From Brachyspira murdochii (GTDB taxonomy: Bacteria > Spirochaetota > JAAYUW01), in assembly GCA_020722965.1 (NCBI GenBank), contig DYJT01000007.1:30743-94742 (forward strand): a stretch of DNA of 64,000 bases, read 5' to 3'. This document shows, piece by piece, positions 54,141 through 62,011 of this stretch (the first letter of the stretch is position 1; every line of letters begins with the position of its first letter). A program made the position numbers and the translations under genes. Under the pieces are notes generated by a model. The model had not been told where the DNA came from, did not search any database, and was given only the letters and a program-made list of their open reading frames with translations.

Positions 54141-54894
54141 TGATCGGACTCTTTTATTATTTATTCTGACCTCTATAATATTAAGTTTAATTTATGCTTT
54201 CTTTCAATACATTTTTAAATTCCACCAGGACAAAAAGGTTACAAGATTCTTTTTTTTTACATTTACCTTTTTAAAGGCTATAATAGTTATTTCTTTATTT
54301 GTCATCGTTGTTTACTTTTTTTATTCTATTTACAATTCTATTGATCAATATTTAAACCTAATTGAATTAAAAAAATATGTAAAAAATCTATCAAAAGAAA
54401 GAGTTTTAGCTAAAATAATAATTAATGAAATTATCAAAGAAAAATTCAAGTGTACAGTTGAATTATATTCTCTTACTGGTAAGATATTTAAAACTGCTAC
54501 TTATGAACTAAATGGAAATGAATTTTACATAGATTTTGTTGTTTTAAATTTTGATTATGTATTTATAGAAAAAGGAGCAAATAATATAGCTTATCCGAAT
54601 GTTATTTTCTCGGAAGAAATTTCTTATGATAATGGAATTCCACTTTTAACGGATGATGAATTAAAATCATTTTTAAGTGCGGATTCAAAGAGTTTTTTAG
54701 GATTATCAGATAAAGAAGTAAATTCATTATCTTTATTTATCTTCAAATCTATAAAAAATTCGGCTTTTGCAAAAAAAATTGGGATAAGAAGTATTGTTGG
54801 TTCAGCTCTTCATCATATAGTATCTTTAAATGCAATATATAAGGTGTATTTAGAGAATACTGGAGGGATCGTTTTGATTGAAGAAAATTTTTAA
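54127..54894 (+). CDS. Unrecognised membrane protein, second of a paralogous pair
   Basis: The frame is open from 54070 but overlaps the upstream gene; the best start is TTG at 54127, 8 nt after a GGGGG run at 54114-54118, with TTG at 54121 as an alternative. About 255 residues. Two TM helices (about 8-27 and 44-66), then a domain homologous to that of the preceding protein. Compared with its partner it has an extra TM segment, so both may place the shared domain on the same side only if topology differs. No family recognised. Next gene is the PTS IIA protein, 52 nt on. Confidence 0.65.
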   Translation: MLSIDDRTLLLFILTSIILSLIYAFFQYIFKFHQDKKVTRFFFFTFTFLKAIIVISLFVIVVYFFYSIYNSIDQYLNLIELKKYVKNLSKERVLAKIIINEIIKEKFKCTVELYSLTGKIFKTATYELNGNEFYIDFVVLNFDYVFIEKGANNIAYPNVIFSEEISYDNGIPLLTDDELKSFLSADSKSFLGLSDKEVNSLSLFIFKSIKNSAFAKKIGIRSIVGSALHHIVSLNAIYKVYLENTGGIVLIEENF

Positions 54895-54946
54895 TTCTTT
54901 TAATTTTCAAAATATATTATATAATCTTTTTAGAAGGAGTTAATTG

Positions 54947-55396
54947 ATGAACGCTACTTTTGATGAAAGCAATATTTTCATTAAAGTTGATGTTGACACT
55001 AAATCTGAACTTATTAGGTTTCTTAGTCAAAAAATGTCGGATATAAGTAAAGTATCTGAAGAATATATAAATGAAATTTTAACAAACAGGGAAGAACAGC
55101 TTACAACTGGTATAGGCGAAGGTATTGCCATCCCTCATGCATTTTCTGAAAAATTTAAAGGATTTCATCTTATTTTTGGTACATTAAAAAAAGAAATTGA
55201 TTTTCATTCTATAGATAAAAAACATATTTCTATTTTTATATGCATATGCGCACACACAAGTGAAAACCTTAAGTATTTAAAAGTTATAGCAAAATTTGCA
55301 GAGATACTTCACAATCCTTCTCAAAGAAGGAAGATTATTGAGTGTAATTCAGAAAAAGAGATTATTAATATACTCAATCCTTTAATTCAGATTTAA
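54947..55396 (+). CDS. PTS EIIA domain protein (fructose/nitrogen type)
   Basis: ATG at 54947 is 7 nt after GGAG; a TTG at 54944 is also in frame. 149 residues forming one EIIA type-2 domain with phospho-acceptor His64 in GEGIAIPHAF, preceded by NREEQLTTGIG. No EIIB, EIIC, HPr or EI gene lies near, so it may be a regulatory PtsN-like protein rather than part of a sugar transporter. Comparable lone EIIA proteins occur in spirochaetes such as Treponema and Leptospira. Upstream neighbour is an unrelated membrane pair. Confidence 0.86.
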   Translation: MNATFDESNIFIKVDVDTKSELIRFLSQKMSDISKVSEEYINEILTNREEQLTTGIGEGIAIPHAFSEKFKGFHLIFGTLKKEIDFHSIDKKHISIFICICAHTSENLKYLKVIAKFAEILHNPSQRRKIIECNSEKEIINILNPLIQI

Positions 55397-55467
55397 TTTA
55401 ATATAAATTCCTGAATATTTAATTCAATAAAATACATTAATTTTTTTTTATTTCTGCGGAGGATTTA

Positions 55468-56901
55468 ATGGAAGTCAGAACAAGATTTGCGCCATCGCCA
55501 ACAGGGCATCTTCACATCGGAGGTTTAAGATCTGCACTATTTAGTTATCTATGGGCTAAGCATAATAATGGTAAATTTTACTTAAGAATAGAGGATACAG
55601 ATAGATCCAGATATGTAGAAGATGCTGTTGAAGTTATTAAAAAATCTCTTTTGTGGGCTGGCCTACAATGGGATGGAGATGTTATTTTTCAATCTGAAAG
55701 ATTAGAACTTTATCATAAAGCTGCCGAAAAACTATTACAGGAAGGTAAAGCGTATAGATGTTTTTGTTCGGAATCAAGACTCGAAAGGGTTAGAAAATTA
55801 AGGGAACAAAATAAATTGCCATCTGGTTATGATCGAAAATGCCGAAATCTTACTCAACAAGAGATAGATGAACATCTTGCAAATAATGATCCTTATGTAA
55901 TTAGACTCAAAGTTCCCCTAGAAGGTGAAACAATATGTAATGACCTTTTAAGAGGTGAAATTCGTTTTGATAATTCCACCTTAGAAGATATTGTTCTTAT
56001 AAAATCCGATGGTTTTCCAACCTATCATATGGCTCATGTTGTAGATGATCACCAGATGCAAATTACACATATCACAAGAGGCGAAGAATGGATTTCTTCA
56101 ATGCCAGTACATGTCATACTCTTTAATTATTTTGGTTATCCTCTCCCAGTCTATGTTCATCTACCCGTAGTTTTAGGCGAAAGTGGGAAAAAACTCTCGA
56201 AAAGAGATGGGGCATCTTCAGTACAGGAATTTGTCGATGCCGGTTATCTTCCTGAGGCTGTTATAAACTATCTTGCCCTTTTGGGTTGGTCCTATGATGA
56301 TCAGACTCAAATATTCGATATGCAAAAACTTATCGAACTTTTCGATATATCTAAGGTTAATAAATCTTCAGCGGTTTTCTCCTATGAAAAGCTTGATTGG
56401 TACAATGGTAATTATATTAGAAAACTATCTTTACAAGAATTTTATGAAAGATCCCTGCCTTTTTTCATTAAAGCTGGTTTTGTAAATGAAACCCCTGATA
56501 AAAATGAAGAAGAATATATAAAAAAAATATTACCTCAAATTCAAGATAGAATTTTTAAATTATCAGATATAATCTCTTACTGTAAATTTTTCTTTGAAAA
56601 ACCCCAAAATTATAATTTAAATAATTTTCTCGATAAAGGCCGAGATATTGCAAGATCTAAAGAAATATTGCAAAAGATTTTACCTTTTTTGAAAAATTGC
56701 GAATTTGATCAAAAAAGTCTTGAAGAAACATTAAGAATTTTCCTCGAAAAGGAAGGGATTAAGGTAAAGGATCTATTCATGCCAATTCGTGTTGCGATAT
56801 GCGGGACAAGGTATTCACCCGGTCTTTTTGAGACAATGGAAATATTGGGTAAAGAGCAAACAATTGAAAGAATTGAATACGCCATTACACAACTGAATTA
56901 A
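55468..56901 (+). CDS. gltX: Glutamyl-tRNA synthetase
   Basis: 477 residues, class I: the HIGH-type motif is GHLHIGGL near residue 13 and the KMSKS-type motif KKLSKRDG near 240. LRIEDTDRSRYV and the GGEEWISS-like TRGEEWISSMPVH are family signatures; CFCSESRLERVR marks the bacterial enzyme. C-terminal helical anticodon-binding region from about 330. GGAGG precedes the ATG. Whether it also makes Glu-tRNA-Gln cannot be told; no gatCAB is in the window. Confidence 0.96.
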   Translation: MEVRTRFAPSPTGHLHIGGLRSALFSYLWAKHNNGKFYLRIEDTDRSRYVEDAVEVIKKSLLWAGLQWDGDVIFQSERLELYHKAAEKLLQEGKAYRCFCSESRLERVRKLREQNKLPSGYDRKCRNLTQQEIDEHLANNDPYVIRLKVPLEGETICNDLLRGEIRFDNSTLEDIVLIKSDGFPTYHMAHVVDDHQMQITHITRGEEWISSMPVHVILFNYFGYPLPVYVHLPVVLGESGKKLSKRDGASSVQEFVDAGYLPEAVINYLALLGWSYDDQTQIFDMQKLIELFDISKVNKSSAVFSYEKLDWYNGNYIRKLSLQEFYERSLPFFIKAGFVNETPDKNEEEYIKKILPQIQDRIFKLSDIISYCKFFFEKPQNYNLNNFLDKGRDIARSKEILQKILPFLKNCEFDQKSLEETLRIFLEKEGIKVKDLFMPIRVAICGTRYSPGLFETMEILGKEQTIERIEYAITQLN

Positions 56902-56957
56902 TTTAATTTGTATTTATAATAATTATTATTATATAACTCAAGAAATCGGAGTAAAAG

Positions 56958-57599
56958 ATGAGTGATGATTTTACTCATATATTTCATACTTCCATGGATA
57001 GATTGGAATTACTTATAAAAAAAAGGCTTGAAAAAGGGGTAGATAAAGAAGATATTGATAAAAGAATATGGGATCTATTCGGTGAAACATGGAGTGTAAT
57101 GTTTACCGACCTATCTGGATTTGGAAGAGAGGTTGAAAAATTTGGAATAATTCATTTTTTGCAGATAATCTATGAATCAAAAAAATTATTTCTCCCTGTT
57201 ATAGATAAATATGATGGCATTCTTATAAAAATGGAAGGTGATAGTATGCTCTGTATATTTCGTAACCCTTTCAAAGCCTTACAAGCTGCCATAGATATGC
57301 AAAAAGCAACATTTTCCTACAACAAGAATAAAATTGCGGAAGAGAAGATTTTGTTATGTGTTGGACTTGGTTATGGACAAATCCTAAAAATTGGTGATAC
57401 CGATGTCTTTGGAGCAGAAGTAAACGCTTCAAGCAAACTAGGAGAAGATATCGCCAGACAGGAAGAAATATTATGCACAGAAAATTTTATGCAAATTGTC
57501 AAAAAATTAACTAACATGGATTTTGAACCAATACCTCAGGTACCAGCTGGTGCAGATAAAGCTTATAGGGTTCTTTATGATACCAAAAGTTCCACCTAG
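56958..57599 (+). CDS. Class III nucleotide cyclase catalytic-domain protein
   Basis: 213 residues, a single cyclase homology domain with a short N-terminal helix. Metal Asp51 in MFTDLSGF and Asp95 in KMEGDSML are present; Lys91 fits adenine-specific enzymes; Asn156 in EVNASSK is present, but the transition-state arginine normally four residues later is Lys160. No sensor or membrane domain is attached. It may make cAMP, have altered activity, or be a binding protein. CGGAG precedes the ATG. Convergent with trxB. Two-step evidence supports the fold; activity is uncertain. Confidence 0.82.
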   Translation: MSDDFTHIFHTSMDRLELLIKKRLEKGVDKEDIDKRIWDLFGETWSVMFTDLSGFGREVEKFGIIHFLQIIYESKKLFLPVIDKYDGILIKMEGDSMLCIFRNPFKALQAAIDMQKATFSYNKNKIAEEKILLCVGLGYGQILKIGDTDVFGAEVNASSKLGEDIARQEEILCTENFMQIVKKLTNMDFEPIPQVPAGADKAYRVLYDTKSST

Positions 57600-57644
57600 A
57601 AAGTTCTACATAAAATTTTTAAAAATCTATTTATCAAACCTATT

Positions 57645-58562
57645 TTAAAATTTAAGATGTTGTAGATATTGAAATACCATAAAAGAAGCGAAAGCTCCAT
57701 CAGCAGCAGCAAGGACAATTTGTCTCATACTTTTCGAAATTATATCTCCTGCTGCAAAAACACCTTTAATATTGGTCTCAACATTGTTTTTAGTGATAAT
57801 AAAACCACCTTCATCAAGATGTATCTTATCTTTTACTAAATCTGTATTCGCCTTATATCCAATAAATACAAAGACACCATCGACATCTAAAATTTCCTCT
57901 TTCCCATCATTAACCGATTCCAGCTTAATGGAATTCACAAAGTTATCGCCAAATATTTCTTTTGGAATCTTGTTATAATGTATCTGTATATTTTCTGTTT
58001 TTAATACCTGATTTACAAGGAACTTCTGCCCTCTAAATTTATCCCTTCTGTGAATCAGATGAACCTTTTTAGCGTTTTGAGCCAATATTATGGCTTCTTC
58101 TAATGCTGTATCACCACCTCCAATTGAGGCAACGACTTTTCCCTTAAACATTGGACCATCGCAAGTTCCACAATAGGATACCCCTCTTCCCAAAAATGTA
58201 TTTTCACCATTAATTCCAAGCTTTTTTGGACTTGCACCCATAGCCAGAATAACTGATTTGGCTTCAAATATCCCTTCTTCGGTTGTTATCTTCTTGATAG
58301 TATCATCAAAGTCGATATTTAAAACTTCACAGTATTTGACTTCAACATTTAAGTTTTGTACCTGATTAAGCATCTTTGTTGAAAGAACATAACCAGAAAC
58401 AGGTTCATCAAAACCAGGATAATTTTCAATGGTAGCTGTTAAGTTCATCTGACCACCAACTGCAATCTTTTCGATTAGTAATACTGAAAGACCATATCTA
58501 GCACCATAAATAGCAGCAGTCATTCCTGCAGGACCACCACCTAAAATAACTAAATCATACAT
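57645..58562 (-). CDS. trxB: Thioredoxin reductase
   Basis: 305 residues. FAD-binding GGGPAGMTAAIYGARYG at the N-terminus, redox pair Cys131 and Cys134 in YCGTCDG, NAD(P) motif SIGGGDTALEEA, and C-terminal GVFAAGDIISKSMRQIVLAA. NAD(P)H:thioredoxin reductase of the bacterial type, expected to reduce TrxA. GGGGG lies 5 nt before the ATG and a TTGACT-17-TATATT promoter is upstream. The window thus holds both halves of a thioredoxin system plus its likely client NrdJ. Confidence 0.94.
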   Translation of the reverse strand: MYDLVILGGGPAGMTAAIYGARYGLSVLLIEKIAVGGQMNLTATIENYPGFDEPVSGYVLSTKMLNQVQNLNVEVKYCEVLNIDFDDTIKKITTEEGIFEAKSVILAMGASPKKLGINGENTFLGRGVSYCGTCDGPMFKGKVVASIGGGDTALEEAIILAQNAKKVHLIHRRDKFRGQKFLVNQVLKTENIQIHYNKIPKEIFGDNFVNSIKLESVNDGKEEILDVDGVFVFIGYKANTDLVKDKIHLDEGGFIITKNNVETNIKGVFAAGDIISKSMRQIVLAAADGAFASFMVFQYLQHLKF

Positions 58563-58608
58563 TTATTCCCCCAAAAATTAGATTAAAATTTAATTAGAAT
58601 TTAATTTA

Positions 58609-58637
58609 AATATATTAAAATAAAGGCTTTTAGTCAA
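58609..58637 (-). promoter_or_regulatory. Putative trxB promoter
   Basis: Minus-strand TTGACT (58632-58637), exactly 17 nt, TATATT (58609-58614), one mismatch in each hexamer. Start near 58602, leader about 40 nt. Very similar to the trxA promoter. Confidence 0.6.
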
Positions 58638-58654
58638 TTTGTTAAGTTTATTTT

Positions 58655-60079
58655 TTATTTAGTATATTTTAATATTTCTTTAAGATTGCCTTTTATTACC
58701 TCATCTGCAACACTTGAAAGTATAGGTAATTTGGGTTTATAGGCTATCCCAACACCACTTATTCTTATTGGGCATAAATCTGAAAAGGAGTTCCCAACAT
58801 AGATAATATCTGAAATTTTAATATCAAATTTTTCTGAAAGATTTAAGATAACATTAGACTTACATATCGGATGACTGCATAGACTTTTTGGAGAATGAAT
58901 TAAATAAGAAGGGATCAAAACTTCCCCATTAAGTGTATTTCCATTGCTACCTAACTGATTAGCAATAGAAAAATCAAAATTTAAATTTTTCTTTATAAAT
59001 TCTGTAATAATATTAAAACCATCACTTAATAAAATTGTAATATAACCACGGGACTTTAGTTCTTTAACAACTTCAACAATTTCATTTGGTATCTTTATAG
59101 ATTCGAGAAAATCATTTATCTCATTTAAATTTATTCCAATTAATAATCTTGCCATTAACTTTTTCTGTATTGTATAATCATCTGTCTTCGATAGAATTTC
59201 AAAGTACTCTTTCGAAAGATTCTTCTTATTAAGAAAATCTTTTAAAATCAAATCTTCATCTAAAACTGAATTTAAATGAAATATTATCATCTTTTTTAAA
59301 TTATTAAATGAAGATTGTATGACTTCAATCATATTATTTTGAATTATATTCAACGATTGAAGGCCATCGAAATCTAATCTATCTTTTTCATTCGCTCTTT
59401 TTAATATGGCCTTAGAGACTTCTGTAGACATTTTACCGAGTTGTTGCCATGGTTTAGACTTGTTATCTATTTTACCAATATCGACCTGTTTAATTTTTGC
59501 TTTTAAATTGTAAACATCTATAAGAATTCCTATATCTACTCCATAATCATTTTCAAAATTTACCTTCTGTAATATTTCTTTTTTCCCGGCAATCATTCCA
59601 GATAGAGGTTGAGAAAATTCTGATAATTCCGGGAATAATAATCCTAATAGTGGCTTAGCTACTAACTCGGTGACTCTCCCAGCTTCTCTGTCAAAAGTAG
59701 ATTTTACAAAATCATAACCTTCCAAAATTATTGGAGATGCTAATTTTTCGACAATATCATCTTGATAATTTCCAATATCGCCATCGAGATAAACTAGAAT
59801 CGAATTCTTTGCATAGAGTAAGCCTTCTTTCATCGAATAACCTTTACCTCTAACAGCGCTAACATATACTTTTGCTCCATGTTTTTCAGCTTCAGCAATA
59901 GTGTTGTCATCAGATTTATCATCAATTACTATTATTTCATTAGCGTATTTACTTTTTTTAACGAGATCTATAACAGAACCGATTGTTTGTTCTTCATTTA
60001 ATACAGGGATAATTACAGAGACTTTCTCCTCTTTCTTATATTTAATAAAAATTGATTTGATTATTTTGAAAAAATTCAT
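58655..60079 (-). CDS. GpgS-like glycosyltransferase fused to degenerate HAD phosphatase domain
   Basis: 474 residues. N-terminal GT-A (family 2/81) domain about 18-250: VSVIIPVLNEEQTIGSV, DXD as LDGD (98-101), and AGRVTELVAKPLLGLLFPEL followed by QPLSGMIAG, the signature of glucosyl-3-phosphoglycerate synthases. C-terminal SerB-type HAD about 262-474 with motif II LLSDGFN, motif IV GNSFSDL. Motif I, normally FDxDxT, reads FHLNSVL: nucleophile Asp is His268 and acid/base Asp is Asn270. Suggests a compatible-solute or glycolipid precursor enzyme with an inactive phosphatase tail. Stop of the next gene upstream lies 6 nt away, so it is in one operon with the YjbQ-family gene. Confidence 0.8.
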   Translation of the reverse strand: MNFFKIIKSIFIKYKKEEKVSVIIPVLNEEQTIGSVIDLVKKSKYANEIIVIDDKSDDNTIAEAEKHGAKVYVSAVRGKGYSMKEGLLYAKNSILVYLDGDIGNYQDDIVEKLASPIILEGYDFVKSTFDREAGRVTELVAKPLLGLLFPELSEFSQPLSGMIAGKKEILQKVNFENDYGVDIGILIDVYNLKAKIKQVDIGKIDNKSKPWQQLGKMSTEVSKAILKRANEKDRLDFDGLQSLNIIQNNMIEVIQSSFNNLKKMIIFHLNSVLDEDLILKDFLNKKNLSKEYFEILSKTDDYTIQKKLMARLLIGINLNEINDFLESIKIPNEIVEVVKELKSRGYITILLSDGFNIITEFIKKNLNFDFSIANQLGSNGNTLNGEVLIPSYLIHSPKSLCSHPICKSNVILNLSEKFDIKISDIIYVGNSFSDLCPIRISGVGIAYKPKLPILSSVADEVIKGNLKEILKYTK

Positions 60080-60085
60080 TTTCCC

Positions 60086-60481
60086 CTACTTAACATTATA
60101 TTTTTTTAACCATACCTCTCTAGTTCTGGGTCCATCGAATTCGGCAAAAAATATTCCCTGCCATCTTCCTAGTTGTATTTTGCCATTTTCAATAAATAAA
60201 AATATCTGATTACCGGCTAAAACACTTTTAATATGAGAATCGGAATTCCCCTCAATATGAGAAAAATTAAAATTTTGAGGAACCAATTTAATAAGAAAAT
60301 TGTTGATATCATTCGCTACATCAAAATCTGCATGCTCATTTATTAGAATACCTGCTGTTGTATGTGGAACAAAGCAAAATAATATTCCATCCTCAATTTT
60401 ACCTTTTATCCTTTCCTTTACTTTTTCGGTAATATCAATTAATTGATTTTTTTTTGAAGATTGGATAATTATTTTCTCCAT
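60086..60481 (-). CDS. YjbQ/UPF0047 family protein
   Basis: 131 residues with the family signatures FVPHTTAGILINEHADFDV, SHIKSVLAG and GRWQGIFFAEFDGPRTREV. The fold is a trimeric beta-sandwich with conserved His/Glu; weak thiamine-phosphate synthase activity has been reported for the Escherichia coli member, but the physiological role is unsettled. It is immediately upstream of the glycosyltransferase gene (6 nt) and about 90 nt after ctpA in reverse order. Confidence 0.92.
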   Translation of the reverse strand: MEKIIIQSSKKNQLIDITEKVKERIKGKIEDGILFCFVPHTTAGILINEHADFDVANDINNFLIKLVPQNFNFSHIEGNSDSHIKSVLAGNQIFLFIENGKIQLGRWQGIFFAEFDGPRTREVWLKKYNVK

Positions 60482-60572
60482 TTTCTTCCCCAGATGTTGA
60501 TATAATTATATATTAAATTTGATATAAGTAAAAAATAGTCAAAGATAAAAATTAAAATAATTTTACACTTGG

Positions 60573-61925
60573 CTAAAATTGATCTATTGCCATTTGCAAT
60601 GGATAATCAAACTCAAGATTAAACAATTTTTCTTCACCATAAAACTGACTGAGATCGAAAACAAGGTTTTTTATAGATGGATCAGAGAGAAAGAGTTTTT
60701 CACTTTGTAAATATCTTTTTATTTCCCTTATCAAAGTTTCTTGATTATCCGGCCCATATTTCTGAATATATTGATATAGTATCCCTTTTTTTTCGAGCAA
60801 GGTTATAGTGGCAAGTTCTTTATCGGAATATTGATAATATTTTGATACAATATCTGGCATAATCCCATTTTTGTGGATAACATAACCTTTTGGAGAGAAG
60901 TATTGGGATATAGTAAGAAAAACTGCTGAACCATCCTTTAATTCAAAAACCTGCTGAACAACACCTTTACCAAAAGTTTTTTCACCAATAATTTTAGCCC
61001 TGTTGTAATCTTTCATTACAGCGGTAAATATTTCTGCTGCAGATGCCGTGTTACCATCGACAAGAATTACTATTTTGAAATTATCGGGAATTATTTTTTG
61101 AGCCGACGCGTAATATTTTTCTTCAAATTTTTTATTTCTACCCTGTGTATAAACGAGTAATTTATCTGAAAAAAAGTAATCGAGTAGTTGAATTACTTCA
61201 CTTAAGTATCCACCTGGATTTCCTCTTAAGTCGATAATAGCACCTTTATATTTTTTAACAGAAGATAAAAGTTGATCTTTAACCAAATTTGATGTGTTTT
61301 CACCAAAGTCCTCTATTTTAATGTAAAAGATATCCTTAGTTAATTCGGCAGATTTGACCATAACGAGTTTTATGGTCTCTCTTTTTATCTCTTTTAAAAA
61401 TGTTTCTTCTTTACCAGCTCTTTGAATTTTTAATTTTACTATGGTTCCAGGTTCGCCCTTGATTCTATCGGTAACTTGATCTAACTCAAGCCCCATTGTA
61501 GATTCATTATTAACTTCTAAAATTATGTCTCCTGGTAACAATCCATATTTTTTTGCAGGCGAATTGGGGATCAATTTTACTATAACAGGCAAATTGTTCT
61601 CGAGGCTTATATAAGCGCCGATTCCACCATATTTATGAGAAAGACTTTGCTGTCTTTCAAGTAGTTCCTTCTTAGTTACATAGGAAGAGAAAGGATCATT
61701 TAAAGAGGCGACCATACCTTTAGCTGCACCTTCCATGAGTTCTTCGGTTTTGGGTGGTTCTATGTAAAAGTTCTGATTAATTATTCCTTCCACTTCTTTT
61801 AATATTAGATTATTAAAACTATCTGTTTGAAGTTGATAGGAGTTATTGATTGATAAGTTGATAATCACTATTATCAATACAGCTATAATAAAGATGAACA
61901 ATAATCTCTCTTTGCTTCTATCCAT
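60573..61925 (-). CDS. ctpA: C-terminal processing protease CtpA (S41)
   Basis: 450 residues. N-terminal signal/TM helix about 7-25, PDZ domain about 95-175 (LLPGDIILEVNNEST), then the S41 protease domain with RGNPGGYL near 234, catalytic Ser295 (GNTASAAEIF) and Lys320 (GEKTFGKGVVQ). Periplasmic serine-lysine protease acting on C-terminal ends of proteins, often lipoproteins or cell-wall hydrolases. It follows the TPR membrane-protein gene after 86 nt in the same direction. Confidence 0.95.
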   Translation of the reverse strand: MDRSKERLLFIFIIAVLIIVIINLSINNSYQLQTDSFNNLILKEVEGIINQNFYIEPPKTEELMEGAAKGMVASLNDPFSSYVTKKELLERQQSLSHKYGGIGAYISLENNLPVIVKLIPNSPAKKYGLLPGDIILEVNNESTMGLELDQVTDRIKGEPGTIVKLKIQRAGKEETFLKEIKRETIKLVMVKSAELTKDIFYIKIEDFGENTSNLVKDQLLSSVKKYKGAIIDLRGNPGGYLSEVIQLLDYFFSDKLLVYTQGRNKKFEEKYYASAQKIIPDNFKIVILVDGNTASAAEIFTAVMKDYNRAKIIGEKTFGKGVVQQVFELKDGSAVFLTISQYFSPKGYVIHKNGIMPDIVSKYYQYSDKELATITLLEKKGILYQYIQKYGPDNQETLIREIKRYLQSEKLFLSDPSIKNLVFDLSQFYGEEKLFNLEFDYPLQMAIDQF

Positions 61926-62011
61926 AAGCCACCTGTTTATAAATATTGATTTTTAAAAAAAATTGAATGGGATTTAAGAATAACAATAATATTTTTAAAT
62001 TCAATAATAAA

